Below, one piece after another: positions 34,609 through 42,905 of a stretch of DNA of 64,000 bases. Each line of letters starts with the position of its first letter. Positions within the stretch are counted from its first letter, which is position 1. Under the pieces are notes generated by a model. The model was not told where the DNA came from, ran no database searches, and saw only the letters and a program-made list of their open reading frames with translations. The position numbers were made by a program, and so were the translations under genes. The stretch comes from Carboxylicivirga agarovorans (GTDB lineage: Bacteria; Bacteroidota; Bacteroidia; Bacteroidales; Marinilabiliaceae): positions 419,516 through 483,515 of the forward strand of contig NZ_JBNGPA010000003.1 in assembly GCF_050589845.1 (NCBI RefSeq). The letters are read 5' to 3'.

Positions 34609-36258
34609 ATGTTACCAGGTATTAATCCAACTACTACCAAAGCGTGGAAAGAGCTTGAGGCGTATTATGCCCAGTTCAGTGACACGCACATGAAAGACCT
34701 TTTTGCAAAGGATAGCGGGCGTTTCGATAAATTCTCGCTACGTTTTGAAGACATTCTTTTGGATTACTCCAAAAACCGCATCGATGACAAGGTGATGTCA
34801 TTGTTGTTTCAATTGGCCGAAGAATGTGGCTTAAAAGATGCTATAAACAGTGTTTTTGCCGGTGAAGCGATCAATGTAACAGAAAACCGCGCCGTATTGC
34901 ATACTGCATTGCGTAACCGCAGCAATACACCTGTAATGGTTGATGGCAAAGATGTAATGCCCGATGTTAATGCTGTTCTGGACCAGATGAAAGCCTTTTC
35001 AGATAAGGTAATCTCAGGTGAATGGAAAGGTTATACAGGCAAAGCCATTACTGATATTGTTAACATTGGTATTGGTGGTTCTGACTTAGGCCCCTTAATG
35101 GTGACTGAAGCCTTGAAACCTTATAAAAAGAACGTGAACCTTCACTTTGTATCAAACGTGGACGGAACACATATTGCTGAGGCATTAAAAGTGGTGAATC
35201 CTGAAACAACTCTTTTCATCATCGCTTCAAAAACATTCACTACCCAGGAGACAATGACCAATGCCAACTCGGCTAAATCATGGTTTCTTGAAGCAGCTAA
35301 AGACGAAACTGCTGTAGCCAAGCATTTCGTGGCACTGTCGACCAATGCCGATGCAGTTGCTGCCTTTGGTATTGATACTGCCAACATGTTCGCTTTCTGG
35401 AATTGGGTAGGTGGCCGCTATTCATTATGGTCAGCTATCGGCTTAAGCATTGCCTGTGGTATTGGCTTCGATAATTTCCGCGAACTGCTGGAAGGTGCTC
35501 ATGCGATGGACAATCACTTTAAATCAACGCCGTTTGAAGCCAATTTACCGGTTATACTGGCCATGATCGGCATATGGTACAATAATTTCTACGGAGCCGA
35601 AACTGAGGCTATTTTGCCTTACGATCAGTACATGCACCGTTTCTCAGCCTATTTCCAACAAGGAAACATGGAAAGTAATGGTAAATACATTGATCGCAAC
35701 GGTGAGAAAGTAAACTACCAGACAGGACCAATCCTTTGGGGTGAGCCGGGCACCAATGGCCAGCACGCTTTCTACCAGTTAATTCACCAGGGTACGAAGT
35801 TGATCCCTTGTGACTTTATGGCAACAGCCAAGAGCCACAATCCACTTAGCGATCACCACCCTAAATTGTTAGCCAACTTCTTTGCTCAAACAGAAGCAAT
35901 GATGGTGGGTAAGACTGAAGAACAGGTAACTGCCGAATTTAAAGCCGCCGGTAAATCAGATGAGGAGATCGCCGCCCTATTACCTTACAAAGTTTTCCTT
36001 GGTAATATTCCTACCAACTCATTTTTGATGAAGGAGTTAAACCCTCGTACATTAGGTGCTTTAATTGCCATGTATGAGCACAAAATATTCGTTCAGGGAA
36101 TTATCTGGAACATTTACAGCTTCGACCAGTGGGGTGTTGAGCTGGGTAAGCAATTGGCCAACGCCATTCTTCCTGAACTTCAAAGCGATGAAGAAGTCAC
36201 TTCTCATGACGCTTCTACCAACGGTTTGGTAAACGCTTATAAGGAAATGAAAAAATAA
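34609..36258 (+). CDS. pgi: Glucose-6-phosphate isomerase
   Basis: Interconverts glucose 6-phosphate and fructose 6-phosphate in glycolysis. The 549-residue protein is the long bacterial/eukaryotic type. Landmarks are NIGIGGSDLGPLM (about 147), SKTFTTQET, FWNWVGGRYSLWSAIGL (signature 1), the active-site GEPGTNGQHAFYQLIHQGT with catalytic Glu and His, and the family signature near the C terminus in the KIFVQGIIW...FDQWGVELGK region with its catalytic Lys. ATG 34609 follows directly after the palindromic repeat. Ends at an intrinsic terminator. Confidence 0.97.
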   Translation: MLPGINPTTTKAWKELEAYYAQFSDTHMKDLFAKDSGRFDKFSLRFEDILLDYSKNRIDDKVMSLLFQLAEECGLKDAINSVFAGEAINVTENRAVLHTALRNRSNTPVMVDGKDVMPDVNAVLDQMKAFSDKVISGEWKGYTGKAITDIVNIGIGGSDLGPLMVTEALKPYKKNVNLHFVSNVDGTHIAEALKVVNPETTLFIIASKTFTTQETMTNANSAKSWFLEAAKDETAVAKHFVALSTNADAVAAFGIDTANMFAFWNWVGGRYSLWSAIGLSIACGIGFDNFRELLEGAHAMDNHFKSTPFEANLPVILAMIGIWYNNFYGAETEAILPYDQYMHRFSAYFQQGNMESNGKYIDRNGEKVNYQTGPILWGEPGTNGQHAFYQLIHQGTKLIPCDFMATAKSHNPLSDHHPKLLANFFAQTEAMMVGKTEEQVTAEFKAAGKSDEEIAALLPYKVFLGNIPTNSFLMKELNPRTLGALIAMYEHKIFVQGIIWNIYSFDQWGVELGKQLANAILPELQSDEEVTSHDASTNGLVNAYKEMKK

Positions 36259-36296
36259 CAACCGGCTTAGTCAGATTTCTAAGTAACGGAAAATAC

Positions 36297-36324
36297 AAGG
36301 CTTTGGAAGACATTCCAGAGCCTT
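36297..36324 (+). terminator. Intrinsic terminator after pgi
   Basis: AAGGCTTTGGAA / TTCCAGAGCCTT 12-bp stem with one wobble pair and a 4-nt loop, followed by a short T run (TGTTTTT). Confidence 0.8.
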
Positions 36325-36474
36325 TGTTTTTAAACATGAAATATCGCTAACCTCCGGCGCACAACAGTATTCATTAAGTTGTTTGTAGAAAAGCAGGTTT
36401 CCAATGTCAAATGAATTAGTGCCGAACTCAGTTTATCAAATAGAAAAACCGTGTTTTTTACTAATTTCAATGCG

Positions 36475-36482
36475 TATTTTTG
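36475..36482 (+). promoter_or_regulatory. -7 box (TATTTTTG) of the UPF0316 gene
   Basis: TATTTTTG matches TAnnTTTG, 25 bp before the ATG. Confidence 0.5.
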
Positions 36483-36507
36483 CGTTGAATATTTACAGAT
36501 ATAAGTT

Positions 36508-37089
36508 ATGATTGCTGATGCAGATAGTTTTACGATCACATACATTGCCATCCCCCTGTTAATTTTCTTATCACGGGTGGCCGATGTTACCATTGGAACC
36601 TTGCGCATAGTTTTTATTTCGAAAGGATTAAAAGTACTGGCGCCTGTCCTGGGCTTTTTTGAGATTCTTATCTGGCTGTTAGCCATGTCTAAAATATTTC
36701 AAAACCTCGATAACTGGTTTTATTTTATCGCCTATGCAGGTGGCTTTGCTATGGGCAACTACATTGGCTTAAAAATTGAAGAACGCATTGCCCTTGGTTT
36801 TGTCAATATCAGGATCATTACACAGAAATCAGGCCTTGAACTGATAAAGAGTCTTACCGAAGCCGGGTATGGTGTTACTTACCTAGATGCCCATGGCAGT
36901 AAAGGACCTGTCAATATTATTTACTGTGTCTTAAAACGAAAAGATATTTCTGAGGTAACTGAAATTATAACACATTTTAATCCCAAAGCTTTTTACACAC
37001 TGGAAGATATCCGTCTGACCAACTCAGGAGTTTTCAGAACACGTTCGCTGGGACACAAAAATCCGATACCTGTCAGAAAAGGGAAATAG
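36508..37089 (+). CDS. UPF0316 membrane protein (DUF5698/DUF2179)
   Basis: 193-residue protein with three N-terminal membrane helices (about 10-28, 42-62, 68-86) and the conserved stretch RVADVTIGTLRIVFISKG between the first two. A soluble C-terminal DUF2179 domain follows (LIKSLTEAGYGVTYLDAHGSKG...VNIIYCVLKRKDI...FYTLEDIR). DUF2179 occurs in YitT-like and UPF0316 proteins; its function is unresolved, with a nucleotide- or regulator-sensing role proposed by analogy only. It is a single gene with its own promoter, convergent with the acyl-CoA synthetase gene. Confidence 0.9.
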   Translation: MIADADSFTITYIAIPLLIFLSRVADVTIGTLRIVFISKGLKVLAPVLGFFEILIWLLAMSKIFQNLDNWFYFIAYAGGFAMGNYIGLKIEERIALGFVNIRIITQKSGLELIKSLTEAGYGVTYLDAHGSKGPVNIIYCVLKRKDISEVTEIITHFNPKAFYTLEDIRLTNSGVFRTRSLGHKNPIPVRKGK

Positions 37090-37124
37090 GATTATAGCAA
37101 TGAATCATTGCCGATAAAAGAAGA

Positions 37125-37154
37125 AAAGGGATCTGTAATAATACACATCCCTTT
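37125..37154. terminator. Terminator between UPF0316 and acyl-CoA synthetase genes
   Basis: AAAGGGAT / ATCCCTTT stem extended by TGT/ACA after a C-C mismatch, with a 6-nt loop, between convergent genes. It is flanked by weak A/T runs and could act on both. Confidence 0.65.
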
Positions 37155-37191
37155 GTCATAACCTGAGTTCAATATATTCCTGTCAGCTTTT

Positions 37192-39006
37192 TCAGCTGAA
37201 CTTGATCGAGCCCTTATTCTCTTCGTTTTCTTCGTAGTTATACATCTCACGGAGAATATCGGCATATTTTTTATAGATCACCCTGCGTCGCAGCTTAAGA
37301 GTTGGTGATAATTCACCACTGGCCGAAGTCCAGGCTTCATGCACCAGTCGAAAACGCTTTATCTCTTCGTGTTTACCGATCATCTTATTAAAACGCATCA
37401 CTTCCTTACGGAAAACAGCAAGAACTTTCTCATCCCTGATCAGCTCCTGGTTATCGCGGAAATGCACTTTATGGTCATGCGCCCACATGTGCAGATATTC
37501 AAAGTTAGGTGCCAATAACGCACCTGCAAACTTCTCACTTTCACCTACAATTATGGCCTGCTCAATAAAATCAGACTCCTTTAATAAGTTCTCAATCGCC
37601 TGTGGAGCAATGTATTTTCCACTCGACAACTTAAACATTTCTTTCTTACGATCAGTAATTTTAAGGTATTTACCTTTAACAAGCGTACCTATATCGCCTG
37701 TGTGAAACCATCCATCCTTATCGATCACCTCAGCTGTGGTTTTTTCATCCTTGTAATAGCCCATCATAACATTAGGCCCTTTAGCAAGAATTTCGCCATC
37801 TTCATCTATTCGCACATCAACACTGTTGAATACTGTTCCAACAGTTCCAATCATCAGGTTACCGTTTTCTTCGATGTAATTAGACGCGATCACAGGCGCT
37901 GTCTCCGTTAATCCGTAACCTTCCATCAACGGAATGCCGGCAGCAAAAAACAAACGGCTTAAACGCGGCTGAAGAGCTGCTCCGCCACTAACCACAAAGC
38001 GCAACTGTCCACCAAATGCTTTTTGCCATTTTGAGAAAACCAGTTTACGGGCCAGCTTTAACTTAGCGGCATAAAGAGGATAATTATTACCATTGGTCCT
38101 GTAACGCTCACCCAGGCGCATAGCCCAGAAGAAAACAGCTTTTTGTGCTCCTGACAGGTCATTCCCTTTAGAAACCAACTTATCGTAAATACGTTCAATA
38201 ACACGTGGAACTGTCACAAAGGCATTAGCCTTGATATCTTTCAGATCCTGGGCAATGGTCGCAAGATTTTCAGCATAGTAAATGCTGCATCCATTGTACT
38301 GATAAAGGTAGTTGATCATACGCTCATACACATGGCATAAGGGCAAAAAGCTTAATATCCTGTCACCGGCATTCAACGGATAACGCGGAACCGCGTCTTT
38401 CATATTGCTGATAAAGTTGCGGTGGCTTAGCATAACGCCCTTGGGGTTACCAGTGGTACCCGAGGTATATATGATCGACACCAGCTCGTCTTCGGTAATA
38501 TTATCCCTGATGGCTCGAAACTCTTCCTTGCCTAAAATGCGCTTTTGCTCTCCTAAAGCTATAATTTCGCTCCAGTTGGCCACATCCTTAATATCATTAA
38601 AGGTGTATATTTCCTTTATACTGTCAATCTCCTTTGCAATTTCCTTTAATCGACGATAGAGAATGATATCAGATACAATCAGCATTTTTGCGTCACTATG
38701 CTCTAAAATGTACCTGTATTCTTCATCGGATATAGTAGGGTAAATAGGCACATGAACAACTCCGATCATCGACATGCCCATATCAACAAAATTCCATTCA
38801 GGACGATTGTTTGAAACCGTCGCAATTTTATCGCCTTTTTTAAAGCCTTTGGCCAACAAACCATAACCAAAAAGCTTGGCTTGCTCACTATATTCCTTAA
38901 CACTAAACTTAACCCACTCGCCATTTCGCTTGGCGCACAATACGTCTTCTTTGTTTATGTTTTGCTTGAGATTAGCAAGCAAATCAAAGGTCCTTTTAAT
39001 CTCCAT
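37192..39006 (-). CDS. Long-chain fatty acid-CoA ligase (AMP-forming)
   Basis: Activates long-chain fatty acids to acyl-CoA through an acyl-adenylate. The protein is 604 residues from ATG 39006 (MEIKRTFDLLANL). Adenylation motifs: YTSGTTGNPKGVMLSH (P-loop, A3), YGLTETAPV (A5), DGWFHTGDIG (A7) and the hinge/catalytic ITDRKKEMFKLSSGKYIAP (A8/A10 region). The length fits the FadD/ACSL-like group that keeps an N-terminal extension. The frame is open 34 codons further upstream, but a promoter box sits inside that region, so the shorter start is preferred. It is a single gene, divergent from the envelope cluster at 39123. Confidence 0.95.
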   Translation of the reverse strand: MEIKRTFDLLANLKQNINKEDVLCAKRNGEWVKFSVKEYSEQAKLFGYGLLAKGFKKGDKIATVSNNRPEWNFVDMGMSMIGVVHVPIYPTISDEEYRYILEHSDAKMLIVSDIILYRRLKEIAKEIDSIKEIYTFNDIKDVANWSEIIALGEQKRILGKEEFRAIRDNITEDELVSIIYTSGTTGNPKGVMLSHRNFISNMKDAVPRYPLNAGDRILSFLPLCHVYERMINYLYQYNGCSIYYAENLATIAQDLKDIKANAFVTVPRVIERIYDKLVSKGNDLSGAQKAVFFWAMRLGERYRTNGNNYPLYAAKLKLARKLVFSKWQKAFGGQLRFVVSGGAALQPRLSRLFFAAGIPLMEGYGLTETAPVIASNYIEENGNLMIGTVGTVFNSVDVRIDEDGEILAKGPNVMMGYYKDEKTTAEVIDKDGWFHTGDIGTLVKGKYLKITDRKKEMFKLSSGKYIAPQAIENLLKESDFIEQAIIVGESEKFAGALLAPNFEYLHMWAHDHKVHFRDNQELIRDEKVLAVFRKEVMRFNKMIGKHEEIKRFRLVHEAWTSASGELSPTLKLRRRVIYKKYADILREMYNYEENEENKGSIKFS

Positions 39007-39045
39007 AAAATTGATATATTGGATTTTCCACTCAAACTCAACCAA

Positions 39046-39053
39046 CAAAGATA
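39046..39053 (-). promoter_or_regulatory. -7 box (TATCTTTG) of the acyl-CoA synthetase gene
   Basis: Minus strand TATCTTTG matches TAnnTTTG, 39 bp before ATG 39006, and excludes the longer reading frame. A TAACGC-TTTG-GCGTTA palindrome (39085-39100) lies further up in the same divergent region. Confidence 0.6.
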
Positions 39054-39122
39054 TAATTTTTTTAAAAGTAGAAATTACTAATTGTAACGCTTTGGCGTTA
39101 AGCAACAATCGTGTATTTTTAA

Positions 39123-39653
39123 ATGATGAAGAATCTGTTCCTGAAAACCATATTCTACACTCCTTTTATTGTAGTCTCAGGATTGTTGGTATATCGTATA
39201 TATGACCATATTGATTATATTCAGACGATAGAATCAATGACTGGTAGAGCACTTAACTGCTATGAGGGCATATTATTGGAAGTGCTGCTGGGGCGTTATG
39301 TAACTCCCCTGATAGTAGTGATGAGTAGTATGGGGTTCCTGATTAAAAAACCAATCGGATGGATTCTACTCACCGCCTTTTATTATTTTTTGTTTTCGTT
39401 CAGTTACTTCCGCATAACAAATCTGAACGATGTTGCAGCCAGCCTTATCACTTCACTGATCTCTTCTGTATTCCTCATTATCGTCAATAGGAGTTCATAC
39501 CATAACAGGTTTGTAACCAACAGATATCCCAGGCTTACAATCAACCTGTCTGCATTGCTCCTTGCCATGTCTTACAATTACATACACGGATACATTGAAC
39601 TCAATAACAGCATAAGAACAATTACAGAAGCATTAACATATATCGGACATTAG
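39123..39653 (+). CDS. Membrane protein of unknown function
   Basis: 176-residue integral membrane protein; I recognise no family. Four to five hydrophobic segments are visible (about 7-26, 55-73, 78-95, 103-120, 138-152), with a short outside loop DHIDYIQTIESMTGRALNCYEG after the first. No catalytic motif is seen. Two ATG codons begin the frame (39123, 39126). The stop is 1 bp from the START-like gene start, and the following genes are also tightly spaced, so it is probably the first gene of a four-gene unit that ends with the M19 dipeptidase. Confidence 0.75.
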   Translation: MMKNLFLKTIFYTPFIVVSGLLVYRIYDHIDYIQTIESMTGRALNCYEGILLEVLLGRYVTPLIVVMSSMGFLIKKPIGWILLTAFYYFLFSFSYFRITNLNDVAASLITSLISSVFLIIVNRSSYHNRFVTNRYPRLTINLSALLLAMSYNYIHGYIELNNSIRTITEALTYIGH

Positions 39654-39654
39654 T

Positions 39655-40086
39655 ATGAAAGAAATTATTATTCAAGCGTATTTACCAGCTTCACTTGAGC
39701 AAACATGGCATGCCATAACCGACGTCGATGAAATGCGCCAATGGTTTTTTGATAATATTCCGGCATTTGAAGCAAAGGCTGGTTTTGAAACACGTTTTTT
39801 GGTTGATGCCGGCGAACGACAATTTATGCATGTCTGGCATATACTTGAGGTCAAAGAACAGCAGCTAATAAAATACCGGTGGACTTATGAGGGGTATAAA
39901 GGCGTTGGCTATGTAACATTTCGTTTAAGTAAAGTGGACGATATGACCCTCCTTCTACTGACAAGCGAAGGTCTGGATAGCTTCAAGCCCCAGGTTCCTG
40001 AATTTACACGTGAAAGCTGCACTTTGGGCTGGAAATATTTTATAAATGAGCGATTAAAAAGCTATATTGCAAAAGCAAAGCACTAA
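39655..40086 (+). CDS. SRPBCC/START-like domain protein (AHSA1 type)
   Basis: 143-residue cytoplasmic protein with the START-like helix-grip fold: it begins IIIQAYLPASLEQTWHAITDVDEMRQWFF (beta strand, helix, then the usual Trp), followed by strands with VWHILEVKEQQLIKYRWTYEG and a long C-terminal helix after ESCTLGWKYFINERLKSYI. Such proteins bind hydrophobic ligands or act as Hsp90-type cochaperones; no ligand can be named here. It is sandwiched between a membrane protein gene (1-bp gap) and the MepA-like peptidase gene (2-bp gap), so co-expression with envelope proteins is likely. Confidence 0.85.
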   Translation: MKEIIIQAYLPASLEQTWHAITDVDEMRQWFFDNIPAFEAKAGFETRFLVDAGERQFMHVWHILEVKEQQLIKYRWTYEGYKGVGYVTFRLSKVDDMTLLLLTSEGLDSFKPQVPEFTRESCTLGWKYFINERLKSYIAKAKH

Positions 40087-40088
40087 CC

Positions 40089-40895
40089 ATGAAAAAATAC
40101 CGGAAGATAATTATACACGCCATTGTGTTTGTAATTTTAACATTACTGACCCAGATTGGTGGCGTTGTATATCTGATGTCTTTCGTTTTTTGTGGTCGCA
40201 TCAAATACTCTTTTCCCTTGAAAGGGCTGGCTGCTTTTCTTATTATTTATGCCTTGGGCACTTTCGTTACCACCCCCATGCTTGCCAAATTATTCAACCG
40301 AGAACGCATCACCCACTACGATAATCTTCGTCCGGCTAATTACATGACAGTGCTGATGAACCGCAACTATGTGAGACCTGAAGTAAATAGCTATTTGAAA
40401 TCGGTATCTGAGCAGTTAAAAGAACAAGACAGCAAGGTATGCATGCGTTACCTTGATGCCTGCTTCCCCCTGATTGATGGCTTTCCGCTATTACCGCACT
40501 TAAGTCATAACGATGGTAAAAAAATAGATCTGAGCCTGGTATACGAAAACACAGGAGGTAAAATTGTTAATTCGTCGAAATCGGTTAGTGGCTATGGTGT
40601 GTTTGAAGGCCCCAGGATTGGAGAAGTCAATCAGAACAGAGCATGCCAAACAGCTGGGTTCTCCCTGTACGACGCACCAAAGTATCTGACCCTGGGTAGC
40701 ATTAACGACGACCTTCAGTTTTCTGAAAATGGGACCAGGCAATTAATGGATGCACTAACGCAACATGATGCTGTGGACAAGGTATTTCTGGAACCCCACC
40801 TTAAAGAACGTCTGCGACTAAAACACAATAAAATCCGCTTTCAGGGTTGTCACTCAGTCAGGCATGATGACCACATTCATGTGCAACTAAGGTAA
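40089..40895 (+). CDS. Membrane-anchored MepA-like (LAS-type) zinc peptidase
   Basis: 268-residue protein with two N-terminal hydrophobic segments (about 8-30, 43-62) and a soluble domain. The soluble part carries the zinc-site pattern of LAS metallopeptidases: SHNDGKKIDL gives His140 and Asp147 (spacing H-x6-D, as in SxHxxGxxxD), and the C-terminal RHDDHIHV gives His259, His262 and His264, the HxxHxH layout known from penicillin-insensitive murein endopeptidase MepA. MepA cuts D-Ala-meso-DAP cross-links in peptidoglycan. The domain is otherwise divergent and anchored in the membrane, so the exact bond is inference. It sits upstream of an M19 dipeptidase gene (72-bp gap), a fitting partner for cell-wall peptides. 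Confidence 0.72.
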   Translation: MKKYRKIIIHAIVFVILTLLTQIGGVVYLMSFVFCGRIKYSFPLKGLAAFLIIYALGTFVTTPMLAKLFNRERITHYDNLRPANYMTVLMNRNYVRPEVNSYLKSVSEQLKEQDSKVCMRYLDACFPLIDGFPLLPHLSHNDGKKIDLSLVYENTGGKIVNSSKSVSGYGVFEGPRIGEVNQNRACQTAGFSLYDAPKYLTLGSINDDLQFSENGTRQLMDALTQHDAVDKVFLEPHLKERLRLKHNKIRFQGCHSVRHDDHIHVQLR

Positions 40896-40967
40896 TATGT
40901 ATAAGCTTGCAGAGTCAACACTGTAATCACAACAATATTGCTTATCATTGTACAAAAATCTACACAC

Positions 40968-42173
40968 ATGAGTTTTAAAACATTAGCCATTGCCACTTTG
41001 GGCCTATGTGCTCTAAGCGCATGCCAGACTAAACCTGTTGATGCCAATGCAGCCCATGCAAGAGCCATCACCATTGATACACATTGTGATACTCCCATGC
41101 GTTTTTTACGTGAACCATTTGACATTGGTCAAAAACATGAGGCCCCATCAAGTCGCGTTGACCTGCCACGCATGAAGGAAGGTGGATTAGATGCTATCTT
41201 CTTTGCCATCTTTACCAGTCAGCGAGAAAGAACAGATGAAAACTATGCCAAAGCCTATCAAATGGCCCATGACATGATCGATTCAACCGAAAAAGCTCTT
41301 ACGCTGAATAATGAGTTGGCAACACTGGCCCTTACTGCTGATGATATATACTCCATTGAAAAAGCCGGTAAGCGCGCTATCTATCTGGGCATGGAAAATG
41401 GATTTCCCCTCAACAAAGACATCAACCGGGTAGAAGAGTTTTATAACAGAGGCGTTCGCTACATCACCCTGGCGCACACTCAAAACAATGACATATGCGA
41501 CTCGTCAACCGACAAAAAGGGGGCAGAACACAATGGTTTAAGCGAATATGGAATTGATGTTGTGAAAGAAATGAATCGCCTGGGTATGCTAATCGATGTA
41601 TCACATATATCTGATAAAGCTTTTTACGATGTTATTGATCAAAGCAAAGCACCTGTATTTGCTTCCCATTCATCTGTGCGCGCTCTGTGTGATCACCCGC
41701 GCAACATGGACGATAAAATGATTAAAACACTGGCAGAGCACGGAGGCGTTATTCAGATATGTATTCTTGGAGCCTACATTGAAGAAGAAGATACCACATC
41801 ATTGAACTATGTTAAGAAAGAGGAACTACGACTAAAATACAACAACTGGAACTTTACATCAGACGAACAACGCAAACAAGCCTGGGCCGACTGGCGGGAG
41901 ATCAATAAGAAGTACCCAGCTGTGTTACCGGATATTGCGCAGGCCGTAGATCATATTGATCACGTGGTCAAACTGGTGGGTATTGATTATGTGGGCATTG
42001 GCTCTGACTTTGATGGTGGTGGCGGATTGGCCGACTGTAAAGATGTTGCTGACTTCCCTAAGATCACTGAAGAACTGGTCAGGCGTGGATATTCAGAAGA
42101 AGACATTGCCAAAATATGGGGTGGCAACTTCTTAAGAATGTTCAGGCAGGTTGAAAATAAACGTTTAAATTGA
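40968..42173 (+). CDS. Lipoprotein membrane dipeptidase, M19 family
   Basis: Zinc dipeptidase of the renal-dipeptidase family, anchored by lipid at the envelope: signal peptide with lipobox LSAC (Cys19) from ATG 40968. Metal ligands: IDTHCD (His39, Asp41), MENGFPL region with Glu near 144, DVSHISD, and FASHSSVRALCDHPRN. The C-terminal segment DYVGIGSDFDGGGGL holds the last Asp. The 401-residue length fits. M19 enzymes hydrolyse dipeptides, including some with D-residues, so with the MepA-like peptidase just upstream it may degrade murein-derived peptides (inference). Ends at a terminator. Confidence 0.93.
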   Translation: MSFKTLAIATLGLCALSACQTKPVDANAAHARAITIDTHCDTPMRFLREPFDIGQKHEAPSSRVDLPRMKEGGLDAIFFAIFTSQRERTDENYAKAYQMAHDMIDSTEKALTLNNELATLALTADDIYSIEKAGKRAIYLGMENGFPLNKDINRVEEFYNRGVRYITLAHTQNNDICDSSTDKKGAEHNGLSEYGIDVVKEMNRLGMLIDVSHISDKAFYDVIDQSKAPVFASHSSVRALCDHPRNMDDKMIKTLAEHGGVIQICILGAYIEEEDTTSLNYVKKEELRLKYNNWNFTSDEQRKQAWADWREINKKYPAVLPDIAQAVDHIDHVVKLVGIDYVGIGSDFDGGGGLADCKDVADFPKITEELVRRGYSEEDIAKIWGGNFLRMFRQVENKRLN

Positions 42174-42229
42174 CGGTCAATAATAAACCTGTCAGCCCTA
42201 ATCATATTTATCGCAACCTATAAGAATAA

Positions 42230-42249
42230 AAAGGCCCCTAAGGGCCTTT
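42230..42249. terminator. Terminator after the M19 dipeptidase gene
   Basis: AAAGGCCC-CTAA-GGGCCTTT: perfect 8-bp stem with a 4-nt loop, with an A run before it and a T-rich stretch after it. It serves convergent genes on both sides. Confidence 0.85.
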
Positions 42250-42280
42250 CTCTCATTTTATCGGGAATAGTTTAACATCG

Positions 42281-42778
42281 CTACCAGTTCATGATGTTAT
42301 AAACTATATCAATTTCATTGTTGTAAAAAGGAGCTGGTTTAAGCGAATAACTGCCGTTAAGTTGATCCGGCTCATAATTGCAGGAGCAATTGGGATATTT
42401 AAATCCAGGCCATCCGTTTTGTGGGCTTAAAATAAAGGTATGCGAATCATACGAATTCCAGTAAATAGTGATTTTGAATATCTGCTCGTTATAATGAGGA
42501 TAGTATATATAGCCCCTGGTTCCCGCGGCATTGACCTCAGCCCTGTCAAAACGAACTGCTTGTTCATTAACTATTACACGTCCGCTTAATAAGTCAACAG
42601 GTCTGTTGTTTTTATCACGGATAAATACCTGCACTTCCTTTTCGTCGTGAACATTCTGTTCAATCTTAACCTTCACTTTCAATAAGTGAGGGTCGGTGAT
42701 CTCCATGTCGCTCAAAACCGACTTCGAACAACTGGTTGAGATGATGGCTACCAGTATTAATAGGTGCTTCGCTTTCAT
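42281..42778 (-). CDS. Lipoprotein of unknown function
   Basis: 165-residue protein with signal peptide MKAKHLLILVAIISTSC and lipobox STSC (Cys17). The mature part has beta-rich patterning (LLKVKVKIEQ, VQVFIRDKNNRPVDLLSGRVIVNEQAV, IFKITIYW) reminiscent of an Ig-like fold, then a Cys pair NCSCNYEP near residue 131 and an aromatic tail. I do not recognise the family. It is a single gene convergent with the dipeptidase gene; the region upstream to the hybrid kinase shows no other gene. Confidence 0.7.
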   Translation of the reverse strand: MKAKHLLILVAIISTSCSKSVLSDMEITDPHLLKVKVKIEQNVHDEKEVQVFIRDKNNRPVDLLSGRVIVNEQAVRFDRAEVNAAGTRGYIYYPHYNEQIFKITIYWNSYDSHTFILSPQNGWPGFKYPNCSCNYEPDQLNGSYSLKPAPFYNNEIDIVYNIMNW

Positions 42779-42905
42779 AACTTGTGGTTTATTGGTTTAA
42801 CAAGCTACAGCGTATGTATAGGGCCCTGATAACATTCTCACTGTCTGTATTAGTATGACAGCCTAATGAACTTATACACGTAAAGAAAAATTCAGAAAGA
42901 ATAAA

